Under the pieces are notes generated by a model. It was not told where the DNA came from and did no database searches. It was given only the letters and a program-made list of their open reading frames with translations. DNA of 64,000 nt, taken from Vibrio jasicida CAIM 1864 = LMG 25398 (GTDB lineage: Bacteria > Pseudomonadota > Gammaproteobacteria > Enterobacterales > Vibrionaceae). This document shows, in pieces, positions 51,538 through 61,821 of the stretch (the stretch's first letter is position 1; each line of letters starts with the position of its first letter). A program made the position numbers and the translations under genes. The stretch is taken from assembly GCF_000400365.1 (NCBI RefSeq), contig NZ_BAOG01000044.1:62001-126000 (forward strand). The letters run 5' to 3'.

Positions 51538-54222
51538 ATGGCTATGATAAATATAAACCTTTCTTCATTAATTCAGCGTCTCCACCCTATTGCAAAAGTG
51601 GCGTTAGAAGACGCAGCTGCACTTGCAGTTTCTGAAAAAGCAACCGAAGTTCAAATCGAGCATTATTTACTGAGTCTATTAGAAAGGCCAAATAGTGATT
51701 TTGACGTCTTATTAAGTCATTTTGATTGTTCTGAGAACTTGCTAAGACAATCGATTCGATCCACCCTCGACACCAACGCCAAGGGAAATGGCAGCAAACC
51801 TGTTTTTTCTGCTTTATTAATCGAATGGTTACAAGAAAGTTGGCTGGTTTCTTCTTTAGATCTATCCGAAACACAAATCCGCTCTGGCGCCCTACTCCTT
51901 ACTCTTGTTAGCAATCCTCTACGTTACGGCCAACACGGTTACGCCTCTATCCTTGAAGCCGTAAACCCTGACAGCCTTAAGCGTAATTTTGCAGAGCTAA
52001 CAAGCCACTCTATTGAGGCGCAAGTCGCGACTTCAGAGAAAACACAAGCTCGTGAAGATGGTTCAGCACTGAGCAAGTTCACGACCGACTTTACGGGTAA
52101 AGCACGCAAAGGCGAAATCGATCCTGTTTTCTGCCGTGACCAAGAAATCCGCCAAATCGTGGACATTCTTGCTCGTCGCCGTAAAAACAACCCTATTGCT
52201 GTTGGTGAACCGGGCGTTGGTAAAACCGCAGTAGTAGAAGGCTTGGCACTTAAGATTGTACAAGGTGACGTACCAGACAACCTCAAAGGTGTTGAGCTTT
52301 ACGGCTTGGACATGGGTCTTCTGCAGGCAGGTGCAAGCGTAAAAGGTGAATTCGAAAAACGCCTAAACGCGGTATTGGATGAAGTGAAAAACTCGCCAAC
52401 CCCTATAATTCTTTTCATCGATGAAGCACACACTCTTGTTGGTGGCGGTAACCAAGCGGGCGGCAGCGACGCAGCAAACTTGTTAAAACCTGCCCTAGCA
52501 CGTGGTGAAGTGAAAACCATCGCAGCGACAACCTGGTCGGAATACAAGAAGTACTTCGAGAAAGATCCTGCCCTTGCACGTCGTTTCCAATTGGTGAAAC
52601 TCGACGAACCGTCTCCTGAGCAAGCAGCATTGATCATTCGTGGTCTTCGCCCTGCATACGAGAAGTCACATAATGTTTACGTGCGTGATGACGCCATCAC
52701 TGCTGCGGCAGCACTTTCTGCGCGTTATATCTCTGGCCGTCAACTGCCAGACAAAGCGATCGATGTGCTAGATACGGCGTGTGCACGAGTGAACATCAGC
52801 CTGAATGCTATTCCTGCTTCTGTTGAGACTCTTCAGCAAGAACTTGCAGCTCAACAGCGCGAGCTAGAAGCACTTGAGCGTGATGCTCTGCAGCAAACTG
52901 GCGACAAGCACAGCCTTGCTAACATTCCAGACCTAAAACTTGCAATGGAAACAACGAAAGAAGAGCTGGCAGAGCAAGAAGCCCAATGGCATAAAGAAAA
53001 AGAGCAGATCCAAGAGATGATTGCTCTACGCTCTCGCTTGCATGAACTGGTCTTTGGCGAAACAAATGAAGAAGAGCTTGTTGCAGACGAAGAATCAGAA
53101 CAAGAGCAAGACGTTTCTCCATATGCAGAAATGGATGAAGAAGCCGTTCGCATTGCAATTTCAGCCTGCCAAGAACAGCTAGACGCAATCCGCAATGGCA
53201 ACCCACTGGTTCACTTTGAAGTGGGTCCAGATGAAGTCAGCCACGTGATCTCGGACTGGACTGGTATTCCAATGGGTAAGATGCTTCAAGACGAAGCAGA
53301 AACCACACTAAAACTGAAAGAAAGCCTAACACAAAGCATCAAAGGCCAAGAATACGCTATCGATGCACTGTCTGAAGGCATTCAAACCGCAAAAGCAGGA
53401 TTAGGCAACCCAGATGCACCGACAGGCGTATTCCTGCTGGTTGGCCCAAGTGGTGTAGGTAAAACCGAAACCGCTCGTGCGATCGCTGATCAAATGTTTG
53501 GTGGTGAGCGCTTTATGACGACCATCAACATGTCTGAGTTCCAAGAGAAGCACACGGTATCTCGCCTAATTGGTTCACCTCCGGGTTACGTAGGTTACGG
53601 TGAAGGCGGCATGCTGACAGAAGCGGTACGTCAACGTCCATATTCTGTTGTACTTCTTGATGAAGTTGAAAAAGCCGATCCAGAAGTGCTGAACCTGTTC
53701 TACCAAGTGTTCGACAAAGGTACGCTGAACGACGGCGAAGGCCGAACCATCGACTTCAAGAACACGCTGATCATCATGACCAGCAACCTTGCGACGCACG
53801 AGATTGAATCTTTAGTTCATCAATCAAAAGACATTGATGCAAACATCATCGCAGAAGCTATCCGCCCTACTTTGAACCAACACTTCAAACCGGCGCTGTT
53901 GGCACGTATGTCTGTGCTTCCGTTTGTTCCGCTATCTGATGAAGCAATGACAGAAATCATTCACCATAAGCTGAACAAAGTCTCTCAGCGTCTACAGAGC
54001 CATCACAAATTGTCTCTGAGCTACGAAGAAAGCTTGGTTGAATTCGTACTGGGTAACTGTCGCCTTGCTGAAACAGGCGCACGTAACATTGACGCGGTCA
54101 TCAACCGTCAGTTACTGCCGCAGCTATCGACACAGCTATTGGTGCATGACAAGGATGATTCACATACGCAAATCGCAGTTTCTGTCGATGAGCAAGGAAC
54201 ACTAACCTATGCGTTCAGCTAA
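51538..54222 (+). CDS. clpV: T6SS AAA+ ATPase ClpV (TssH)
   Basis: 894 residues. N-terminal Clp domain (about 1-150), first AAA+ module with GEPGVGKT and [15 protein letters not shown] Walker B, a coiled-coil middle domain (about 420-520, Glu/Gln-rich), second AAA+ module with GPSGVGKT and [10 protein letters not shown], and the C-terminal small domain. Recycles contracted TssB/C sheath. Starts at 51538, with a second ATG two codons later; both are possible. The end overlaps the sigma-54 activator gene by 14 bases. Confidence 0.97.
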   Translation: MAMININLSSLIQRLHPIAKVALEDAAALAVSEKATEVQIEHYLLSLLERPNSDFDVLLSHFDCSENLLRQSIRSTLDTNAKGNGSKPVFSALLIEWLQESWLVSSLDLSETQIRSGALLLTLVSNPLRYGQHGYASILEAVNPDSLKRNFAELTSHSIEAQVATSEKTQAREDGSALSKFTTDFTGKARKGEIDPVFCRDQEIRQIVDILARRRKNNPIAVGEPGVGKTAVVEGLALKIVQGDVPDNLKGVELYGLDMGLLQAGASVKGEFEKRLNAVLDEVKNSPTPIILFIDEAHTLVGGGNQAGGSDAANLLKPALARGEVKTIAATTWSEYKKYFEKDPALARRFQLVKLDEPSPEQAALIIRGLRPAYEKSHNVYVRDDAITAAAALSARYISGRQLPDKAIDVLDTACARVNISLNAIPASVETLQQELAAQQRELEALERDALQQTGDKHSLANIPDLKLAMETTKEELAEQEAQWHKEKEQIQEMIALRSRLHELVFGETNEEELVADEESEQEQDVSPYAEMDEEAVRIAISACQEQLDAIRNGNPLVHFEVGPDEVSHVISDWTGIPMGKMLQDEAETTLKLKESLTQSIKGQEYAIDALSEGIQTAKAGLGNPDAPTGVFLLVGPSGVGKTETARAIADQMFGGERFMTTINMSEFQEKHTVSRLIGSPPGYVGYGEGGMLTEAVRQRPYSVVLLDEVEKADPEVLNLFYQVFDKGTLNDGEGRTIDFKNTLIIMTSNLATHEIESLVHQSKDIDANIIAEAIRPTLNQHFKPALLARMSVLPFVPLSDEAMTEIIHHKLNKVSQRLQSHHKLSLSYEESLVEFVLGNCRLAETGARNIDAVINRQLLPQLSTQLLVHDKDDSHTQIAVSVDEQGTLTYAFS

Positions 54223-55837
54223 CCATAGCGAACTTAGCAACGCCCTACTTGCGATCAGCCAATCTTTGGCTGATCGCAGCCAGCTGACCCAAACGTTAGA
54301 TGCCGTGTTGACCGCTGCGAGACAAATGACCCTCGCAAAGCATGGCATCATTTACGTTTTAGACCAGACTGGTCAAGCGTTGATCCCAAGTACCGCTCAC
54401 CATAACGATAAAACGATTGTTTCCCACCCTTGGGAAGCATTGCAGATAGATTCTGCCAGTGAGAACGACCCATTTAACTTTGCGATTCGCAATGGTGAAG
54501 TGGTGTTGATCAACGAGCTGTATAAGTACAACGGTTACGACTGTGAAAGCATTTATCAAAGCGAGCAGATACTTGGACTAAAGAGCGAAAACTTATTGGC
54601 TTGGCCACTTATCGACAACGATAGTAAAACCATCGGCCTGTTAGTATTGCTCGATTTAAGCGTTATCGACAACGAAGCCGCACTCACTGAGTTCTGTCGT
54701 ATGGCCGCAAGCAATATTCGCCAAGCGGTGTGGTTAGAGCAATATGGGCAAGTGATCAAAAGCCTGAGTGCCGACAATCAAGCACTGCTCCGTGAGAACA
54801 CTCAGCTTAAAAAGCGTACCAAGAAAACCTACCAAGGCCCGATTGCAGAGAGCGAAGAAATGCTCAATGTCTTGAATCGTCTTGATAAGGTGCTATCTCT
54901 TCCTGTCGACGTTCTGTTGCGTGGTGAAACTGGTGCAGGTAAAGAAGTGATCGCGAAGTACATTCACGAGAACTCTAACCGAGCAGACCAGCCTTTGATC
55001 GTTCAAAACTGTGCGGCTATTCCAGAGCAGTTGTTGGAGTCTGAACTTTTTGGGCATAAGAAAGGCTCATTCACAGGCGCAGACAAAGATAAAGTGGGCC
55101 TGTTTGAAGCAGCCAACGGTGGCACGCTATTCCTAGATGAGATTGGTGATATGCCAATGCTACTGCAGGCAAAATTGCTGCGTGTGCTGCAAGAACGTAA
55201 GGTTCGCCCTGTCGGTGCCAGTAAAGAGATTGAAGTCGACGTGCGCGTAATCGCCGCAACCCACTGTAATCTTATGCAGCAGATCAAAGATGGCGGGTTC
55301 CGTGCTGACTTGTTCTATCGCTTGAATGTATTCCCGATTACGCTGCCTCCCTTGAGAGAACGTGAATCAGATATTATTCCTCTCGCAGAACATTTCGTGC
55401 AGCACACGACCAAGACCTTGGGCTTACCGCAAGCGCCGGGGTTAAGTGCCAACGTGCGTAAACAGCTTCTTGCGTACTCTTATCCGGGTAACGTACGTGA
55501 GCTGAAAAACATCATCGAGCGCTCAGTACTGCTGTCCGATTTTGAAACCATCACTCACATTGAGTTTGGTGAACAAATCCCAGAAGATACGCCAAGTGTT
55601 GAAGTAAAAGCAGCACCACCTACCCCAGAACAACCCGCTTACGAGCCAGCACAAGCGGATTTAGAGGACGCTTCAATAGGCCTTAAGGACGTTGTCAGCC
55701 AATACGAGCGCACAGTGATCATCGATTGCTTAAATGCCTGTAATTGGCACACCAAGAAAGCCGCCGAGCAATTGGCACTTCCAATGAGTACCCTCAACCA
55801 TAAGATGAAGAAATACGATATTTCCGCTGCGGGTTAA
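54209..55837 (+). CDS. vasH: Sigma-54-dependent T6SS transcriptional activator (VasH-like)
   Basis: 542 residues. N-terminal GAF-like sensory domain (about 20-185), AAA+ sigma-54 interaction domain (about 205-440) with GETGAGKE, the sigma-contact loop GSFTGA (a variant of GAFTGA), LFLDEIGDMP and the RADLFYRLNVFPI and PGNVRELKNIIERS motifs, and a C-terminal Fis-type helix-turn-helix (TKKAAEQLALPMSTLNHKMKKY). VasH-type activators turn on hcp and often vgrG operons with RpoN. It is coupled to clpV by a 14-base overlap. Confidence 0.95.
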   Translation: MRSANHSELSNALLAISQSLADRSQLTQTLDAVLTAARQMTLAKHGIIYVLDQTGQALIPSTAHHNDKTIVSHPWEALQIDSASENDPFNFAIRNGEVVLINELYKYNGYDCESIYQSEQILGLKSENLLAWPLIDNDSKTIGLLVLLDLSVIDNEAALTEFCRMAASNIRQAVWLEQYGQVIKSLSADNQALLRENTQLKKRTKKTYQGPIAESEEMLNVLNRLDKVLSLPVDVLLRGETGAGKEVIAKYIHENSNRADQPLIVQNCAAIPEQLLESELFGHKKGSFTGADKDKVGLFEAANGGTLFLDEIGDMPMLLQAKLLRVLQERKVRPVGASKEIEVDVRVIAATHCNLMQQIKDGGFRADLFYRLNVFPITLPPLRERESDIIPLAEHFVQHTTKTLGLPQAPGLSANVRKQLLAYSYPGNVRELKNIIERSVLLSDFETITHIEFGEQIPEDTPSVEVKAAPPTPEQPAYEPAQADLEDASIGLKDVVSQYERTVIIDCLNACNWHTKKAAEQLALPMSTLNHKMKKYDISAAG

Positions 55838-55874
55838 GCGAGAAGCGAGAAATTCAGCTTCCATTGATAAGAAA

Positions 55875-55904
55875 AGAAAAACCGCCCGAAGGCGGTTTTT
55901 TTAT
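55875..55904. terminator. Bidirectional terminator between vasH-like gene and the MIX operon
   Basis: Stem AAAACCGCC / GGCGGTTTT with a CGAA loop; T7 on the plus side and a T5-type run on the minus side. It ends the clpV-activator transcript and the convergent three-gene minus operon. Confidence 0.92.
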
Positions 55905-58900
55905 TTATTGAGAATCGACGCTTCAATGATGGTTGCCAAGTATGGATCTCTAATCCAAGTTACCATACGTTCTGTACGCTCTTCTGGTTTCAGTTTTGCC
56001 CAGTTGATGTACATATCTTTATCAACTTTATAGTTTGGGTCTTCACAATCAGAAAAATAAGATAACTCATCTACATTTTTGTACTGCCTGCCCAACGACA
56101 TCTCAAAGCTTCCAAGTTTAAACGGCGTTTTTTCCGCTGTATTACGTTGTACTAGAGAGGACACCTTTAGAACTGCTTCTTGGAATCGTCCAGATGTCGA
56201 AACAACGGGTCCAAATGGTCGAAGTCCCTTGATTTCTTGCCCGTTCAGCGCTTTAAATGCGAACTCGAATCGAGACGCGTAGACGACCTTACCATCGAAA
56301 TCTTCATCCATGTCTATGTTGGATAGAGCCTCAGAAACAAAGTCTGCGTTTATATTTTTGTTAATCACATCGCTGTCATCTAGCGTCCATTTCGAACCAT
56401 CCTTCTTTAGTATCCCAATATAAGTAAGGTTACTTAGATACTCAGGACCAGAGGTAGTTTCAGAGCCGAATACGGCTTCATTATCAAAAGTGGTTGAGAG
56501 CTTTAGTGAAACTGGAACACTCTGCCATTCAAGATTTTGGCCCTGATACGACTCTTTTCTGTGCTTGCCAACAATGAGCATAACTTCCATAGCGAATGAC
56601 TTATTCGAAGTCCAATCAAAGCCTTTGAGCTCATCTGCAGTAGTAAACATACTGTCCTCGTTCATAAACTGTCGTTTATTCCCGTAGTTGACCGCAATCG
56701 CACTGTGTTTAATGTCATCGATAACAGGCTTTGTTGGGCCTTTATGAACTTTACTATGTAAGACAAAGTCTAGCGTTAACAAGTCTTTCTCTGACACACT
56801 ATTTCCGTTCGCTATAAAGCCCGATTTAGCAGAGAGTGTGTGGTTATGGTTTGTATCAACCCCTACAGGAATCTGTCTAGGTGACGTAATAAATCGTCCG
56901 ACAGTCTTGTCCACTCGTACTGGTAGCTTATAGTTGCTTCCAGATAGGGTGAACTCATAGGTCATATTTTTGAAGCCACCGCTGTTTACATATTCTTTGA
57001 GTACATCTTGTTGGGAGTCAATTTTTATCACCTGCCCAAAAATCGGACCGAGAGCAACTTTAGATAAGTAGCCGCTATAATCGACTAAGTCATGCTTGGC
57101 GATCAAAGGCTTCACTCCAGAGAAGACATCATCACCAAAGTAAAAATACGGCTCAAACTCACAACCAATAAGGACTTTGCTGTCTACTTTTTCCGCCTCA
57201 AAAAATTCGGCCAACTCACCTTTGGGGTCTACACTAAATTCCTCGTGTTTCATTGGTTTGAACATCAAATTAAACTTAGGTCCACTGGTATTAAGTAAAC
57301 CATCAGTGCGCTGATAAGACATCTCACACTGAAACACATTTGACGTCATCTGTTTTAGACTTTGTTTGCCTAACACCATTTGCCACTTCAAACGGTGGAA
57401 AGGCGATAATCGCACCTTTTTATTTGCTTTTAATCGTGCCTTTTCCCACTCATCAAAGGTGACCCATTTAGAATTGTCATGAGGCTCAGAGACTAATAAC
57501 CTAACGAACCCTAGGTCCTCTTCTGATAATTTTTTAGACTCAACATTAAACTGTGTCGCAAACTCCACTAAGCCTCGTTGTTGATCGCGATTATAGAGCT
57601 TGTCTTGCACTGGAAACGCAACATTAAACGCCCCGGAAACATCTTTCCTTTTTGGAGCAATATAGTTGGCTTTATTACGAGTGATGACTTGTTCAGCGAT
57701 TTCTTCACCGTAACTTTCAATTAGTTGCTTGTGTCCCTCACGACGCATGAGTTCTTGGAGCCACAAGTTACACAAATTTTCTTTTAACTCTGTGTTTAAT
57801 ACCCAGCCATCGGTTTCGATATATCGCTGAATGTATTCATCGATGGCTAATACTTGCCACTGCTTTGTGAACTCTTGTTCGCCCTCAGCACAAGCTCTTT
57901 GAATCAAAAGTACCAAACCATTAATAGCAAGTGCACGGCGTTGATAGCGCTTAATCAACTCCTTTGCACCCGTAGCTTTTCCTAAGTGCTCAACTAACGC
58001 ATCTGAAGACGTAAAATACAACTCAGTCAATTGGGTATCAATCTCAGCCAATGAATCAATAATTTCTGTGGTTTCATGGCTAAGTTGTTCAATTGCAGAT
58101 ATGCTTTTTCTAACTTCGTTGTAGGAAGACAAGTAATAATCGAAGAGCACAGAGTCTAGCAACTGGGCGCCACTCATCAGCATTTTCCCGCCTTCTTTGA
58201 CAACGAAAAAGCCTCTTGCTGCCTGTCCTATTATCGGAACATAGCAAGCCATACCAACGATCATCTCGAAGATAGCTAGCTTGAGCTCTTTTGCAATTGC
58301 TTCTTCTCCCAAGTTCGCATCTAACTGAGCTAAACGCGCTTGCTCCATAGCCTTAAAGCCGAGTCGACTCGGTGGAATTCTCGCCGCAAACTCTTGTAGA
58401 TAGATTCGAACTTCAACACGCCGGTTAATATTAAGTTGCGCGTTTTCGCGTTTGATTTCGTTGTTTGGTACCTCGACTATCGGTCGACGTTCGCCAAAAA
58501 ATCGAATATCACTGACTGAAGAAAAGAACTCAGCAACATGCTGCGCTCGCTGTTGCGAAAGGTTTTGGTTATATTCTGAATCACCGTTTTGACAGGCATG
58601 CCCTTCGATTTCAACAACGGCATTTGGAATCTTAGATAATTCTTTGTCGACCGCAGCCAAATACGACAAGTGCGGGGCTTGAACCTGGTTGTTATCAAAA
58701 GGAAAAACCAAACGTAAACCGGCACCTTTATGGTCTTTAACAAACATTGCACTGTCTTCAGCAACGTCATTAGGAATGCTGTCAGTAAACGTTACATTGT
58801 CGCCTAACTTATCTATGATTTGCTTAAGTAGTAATTCCCCGCTCTTCAGACTTTCTTTCCAGACTGGTACCCAGTTCAGATAATCACGTGATACCTGCTC

Positions 58901-60592
58901 AAAATAACTTTTCCTGAGTTTAGCTTTCTCTTCTGCTAAGCGTAATTGCTCGCTTTTGTCAGTGACCGCTTTTATCTCATAGAAGGTGTTAATTGCATTG
59001 AGCCCGGCCCCAGCAAAGGGCGACAAAAAGCTTTTGACACTGCCGTTACCTGTCAACCACGTTCTAGCAGCACTCCCCGCCACAACGTGGGCATTACCAT
59101 TTCTCGCAGGTTCAATAACCTTGGTAAAGAACTTACTTTTATCAAACCCTTTCTCTTTGAGAAGCGTTTTTAAGCCCACTTGAGCTGCACGCTCAGATTC
59201 CGATGCTGCTTGGCGTAAATCTTGAAGAGTTTGGTAAGCTGCTGCAGTCGCCGATACCCCAAATGAAAACTCCAATGCCGAAATCATGGCTGGGGGTAAA
59301 GCGCCCTTGTCTACTTGCCCCCAAAACGTGTTTGCTAAACTTCCAATCACATCGTGTTTACTTGACGGGTTTTGATGAATATTAATGCCAGCATTAACCA
59401 AACTTGGTGTCACTTTTGTGCCAACCTCCCACAGCGCAGCACTCATACTGGCAGTCGTTCCACTATTCTCTAGGTTTTCAAGCTCCCCCATTCGGAAGGC
59501 TTGTAGAGCTTTAAACTGCGTAGGAAATTGGTATATCAAAGACTCTTCAAGTGAGATCATGTCGCCAGCAACAACCGCAATCTTACCAAACGGTGTCGTT
59601 TGGCTGAGCGTGATGTATTCTCGTAGCTCGTAGCTGACTTTGGAGATAAGTCCAACCTCATCATATTCTTTAGTTACATTAGTGGCATTTAATGCAAACT
59701 CAGGGATCTCATCAATGAGTTCAGTGTCAAAAGCCACTTCAATGGTGTACATACCATCAATAAAAACTTCCGACGCCAACGGAAACAAAGCTATTGGGCG
59801 ATGCGAACCGCTGTTTTGATCAAGCAGTGCTTGCGTTATGGTATTTTTACCCTGCAGGTTTAGGTGCTGTCCGCTCTCCTCATCAAAACGAGTAACTTTA
59901 ACAATTGCATCAGCATACTCTTGTGTTGAAAATGCTACGGCGAGAAATGAGAACGTGGGTACAATAAAGCCACGAATGGGCTTATCTTCAGGAACAGAGT
60001 CATACCATTTGTTATATGTAGCTTGCTCATCCGTTAGTGCTTGAGTGCCTGCTTCATATTTAGGCGCGAGTTGTGAGCGCTTTACTTCTGTAACAGCGTA
60101 TTCCACTTTTTTTTCTAGCGAGTTCAGTGCTTGATCACCGTCATACCCCTTTAGCTTTTCTAAGATAGAGACAAGGTCTGCACACGCCTTTTTCATTGGC
60201 CGAGCATCACTCTGTGCACCAATCGCCAACTCTGTAAGCATTGACCATTCAGGAAAAGACAGCTTGTACGTCTTCTGTGCTAGTTCATGTACTGGCGAGC
60301 GCAGTGCCAAAACCTGATTGATGTTGGTTTTTTGGTTTTTCTGAATAGAATCGCCCAGTACATGTAAACGACCTAAGTCGTCTGTCGCCCAAAGGGCTGC
60401 GCTTTCCTCACCTAAGTTTTTGGCAATGGGAAGCCGTGACATAGGGCGAATATTGCTTAATGCCTCAATCACTTCCAAGTTATCAGCTGAATTCACATCG
60501 GCATAGGCGGAACCTTTTTTACCATCAACGGTAGGATACTCAACGCCAAATAAATAGATGTCTGTCGGTAAATATTTAAAATCATTATTCAT
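55901..60592 (-). CDS. Giant T6SS-cluster protein with an internal OmpA-like domain, unknown function
   Basis: 1563 residues, no signal peptide. N-terminal part (1-560) is not recognised. An OmpA/MotB-like peptidoglycan-binding domain lies in the middle (about 625-735: VEIEGHACQNGDSEYNQNLS, QQRAQHVAEFF, NRRVEVRIYL). A hydrophobic patch (about 770-800, FEMIVGMACYVPIIGQAARGFF) and a long helical region follow, then a beta-rich C-terminal half of about 650 residues. The OmpA Asp in the usual GHxD is Cys here, so classical peptidoglycan binding may be altered. Last gene of the MIX operon (8-base overlap). V. parahaemolyticus has a comparably placed gene, as I recall VP1390. Could be a secreted effector or an accessory; I cannot tell. 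Confidence 0.85.
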   Translation of the reverse strand: MNNDFKYLPTDIYLFGVEYPTVDGKKGSAYADVNSADNLEVIEALSNIRPMSRLPIAKNLGEESAALWATDDLGRLHVLGDSIQKNQKTNINQVLALRSPVHELAQKTYKLSFPEWSMLTELAIGAQSDARPMKKACADLVSILEKLKGYDGDQALNSLEKKVEYAVTEVKRSQLAPKYEAGTQALTDEQATYNKWYDSVPEDKPIRGFIVPTFSFLAVAFSTQEYADAIVKVTRFDEESGQHLNLQGKNTITQALLDQNSGSHRPIALFPLASEVFIDGMYTIEVAFDTELIDEIPEFALNATNVTKEYDEVGLISKVSYELREYITLSQTTPFGKIAVVAGDMISLEESLIYQFPTQFKALQAFRMGELENLENSGTTASMSAALWEVGTKVTPSLVNAGINIHQNPSSKHDVIGSLANTFWGQVDKGALPPAMISALEFSFGVSATAAAYQTLQDLRQAASESERAAQVGLKTLLKEKGFDKSKFFTKVIEPARNGNAHVVAGSAARTWLTGNGSVKSFLSPFAGAGLNAINTFYEIKAVTDKSEQLRLAEEKAKLRKSYFEQVSRDYLNWVPVWKESLKSGELLLKQIIDKLGDNVTFTDSIPNDVAEDSAMFVKDHKGAGLRLVFPFDNNQVQAPHLSYLAAVDKELSKIPNAVVEIEGHACQNGDSEYNQNLSQQRAQHVAEFFSSVSDIRFFGERRPIVEVPNNEIKRENAQLNINRRVEVRIYLQEFAARIPPSRLGFKAMEQARLAQLDANLGEEAIAKELKLAIFEMIVGMACYVPIIGQAARGFFVVKEGGKMLMSGAQLLDSVLFDYYLSSYNEVRKSISAIEQLSHETTEIIDSLAEIDTQLTELYFTSSDALVEHLGKATGAKELIKRYQRRALAINGLVLLIQRACAEGEQEFTKQWQVLAIDEYIQRYIETDGWVLNTELKENLCNLWLQELMRREGHKQLIESYGEEIAEQVITRNKANYIAPKRKDVSGAFNVAFPVQDKLYNRDQQRGLVEFATQFNVESKKLSEEDLGFVRLLVSEPHDNSKWVTFDEWEKARLKANKKVRLSPFHRLKWQMVLGKQSLKQMTSNVFQCEMSYQRTDGLLNTSGPKFNLMFKPMKHEEFSVDPKGELAEFFEAEKVDSKVLIGCEFEPYFYFGDDVFSGVKPLIAKHDLVDYSGYLSKVALGPIFGQVIKIDSQQDVLKEYVNSGGFKNMTYEFTLSGSNYKLPVRVDKTVGRFITSPRQIPVGVDTNHNHTLSAKSGFIANGNSVSEKDLLTLDFVLHSKVHKGPTKPVIDDIKHSAIAVNYGNKRQFMNEDSMFTTADELKGFDWTSNKSFAMEVMLIVGKHRKESYQGQNLEWQSVPVSLKLSTTFDNEAVFGSETTSGPEYLSNLTYIGILKKDGSKWTLDDSDVINKNINADFVSEALSNIDMDEDFDGKVVYASRFEFAFKALNGQEIKGLRPFGPVVSTSGRFQEAVLKVSSLVQRNTAEKTPFKLGSFEMSLGRQYKNVDELSYFSDCEDPNYKVDKDMYINWAKLKPEERTERMVTWIRDPYLATIIEASILNK

Positions 60593-61820
60593 CGTTATCT
60601 ACCTCCAGAAAACGCCCACCGTTAGCATCGGCATTATAAAGAACTGGGGTTTTAGCTACTCTTCCAGAATGAATCACCTTCCATGACTGTCGACCTTTTC
60701 CAGTCAACTCATAGCGATAATCAGATCCATAGCGTTTTATGGTTATTATTGCTGCTCCTGCCTGGGTTTCTCGGCCATCATTACTAATGTTAACCACCTT
60801 ATCGTAAGCTTTCTTTTCCTCTCCTTCGTCAGAGAACGCAAGCCACGTTTTTTCCTCAACATTGATCAAAACTTTACGGTATGAGTTTACCGCCCATACG
60901 TACTTACCATTAGGACTGATAGCCGTTTGAACATAGACACGCTCCTTAATCGTTTTTTCTGGTTTAAATTCGTCCTCGGGGAAGATTTTATAAAGCATTT
61001 TTAAAGTCTTGGCATCAAACACAACCACACCCAAATCGCCGACGTAAATGAGCTTACCGTCAACAATGACAGTAGATTCTGAAATATCGACATCTACCTC
61101 CTCCTTGGTTCCCGTAGCTAATGTGTATTTAAAACGCTTAAAACCATCTGAGAAATAGATGTAACTAGAGTCGTCCGCCCAGACCAAATATGGCTTAGTC
61201 CGCGCGCTCCCTAGCTGAATAGTCTGTTGCGTTTTTAAGTCAAAAATGGCTTTAATCAGAGGCTCTCCATAACTGTATGCATAAGCCACATAACGATTGT
61301 TAGGTGAACGACTCATCGTAAAATTCTGTGGTGACGCGGTGCTTGGCATATCATCCGTGACTAAGCGTAAATCTGTTCCATCAATTTTCATGCTCCAGAT
61401 TTTATAGCCATTTTCATAATCGTTTACGAGAGGATCTCGAGAGCTGACATTATTCCACCAAAACTGAATTCGAGGTTTGTCATAAGAGCTCACGTCAGAC
61501 AAATCTTCACGGGGCCACTCTTTTGCTCTGCGAACGGCATAACCTGGTTTGACAGGAAGTGTACCTGGGTATTCAGGCTTAGATAGATCTTCAGAGTAGA
61601 CAATAAAGTTGTGCTCACTTTGCCATTGGCAGCGTGGTCCTGTCACATCTTTGCGTTCGAATGACGTTGTTTCACCAACATTGTAACAAGCCTTTTGAGC
61701 GGGTTCTTTTTCTACGGATTGTGTTGTTGCAGTATTCGAAGTTTGATTACTTTCTTCACCACAGCCTGTTAATAACATAACTGTCGAAAGAAGCGTGATA
61801 CTTAACGTTGTTCGTTTCAT
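60585..61820 (-). CDS. Lipoprotein, beta-propeller-like, in the MIX operon
   Basis: About 411 residues. Start at the ATG at 61820 gives MKRTTLSITLLSTVMLLTGCGEE, a clear lipoprotein signal with lipobox LLTGC; Asn/Ser/Glu after the Cys suggests outer-membrane sorting. The mature part has repeats of the kind SPNNRYVAYAYSYG, LVWADDSSYIYFSDG, AISPNGKYVWAVNS, typical of TolB/WD40-like propeller blades. An envelope protein placed between a MIX protein and a giant partner could be the immunity protein against a periplasm-acting toxin or a scaffold; this is inference. The longer frame from 61844 overlaps the MIX gene and is less likely. Confidence 0.85.
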   Translation of the reverse strand: MKRTTLSITLLSTVMLLTGCGEESNQTSNTATTQSVEKEPAQKACYNVGETTSFERKDVTGPRCQWQSEHNFIVYSEDLSKPEYPGTLPVKPGYAVRRAKEWPREDLSDVSSYDKPRIQFWWNNVSSRDPLVNDYENGYKIWSMKIDGTDLRLVTDDMPSTASPQNFTMSRSPNNRYVAYAYSYGEPLIKAIFDLKTQQTIQLGSARTKPYLVWADDSSYIYFSDGFKRFKYTLATGTKEEVDVDISESTVIVDGKLIYVGDLGVVVFDAKTLKMLYKIFPEDEFKPEKTIKERVYVQTAISPNGKYVWAVNSYRKVLINVEEKTWLAFSDEGEEKKAYDKVVNISNDGRETQAGAAIITIKRYGSDYRYELTGKGRQSWKVIHSGRVAKTPVLYNADANGGRFLEVDNDE

Positions 61821-61821
61821 T

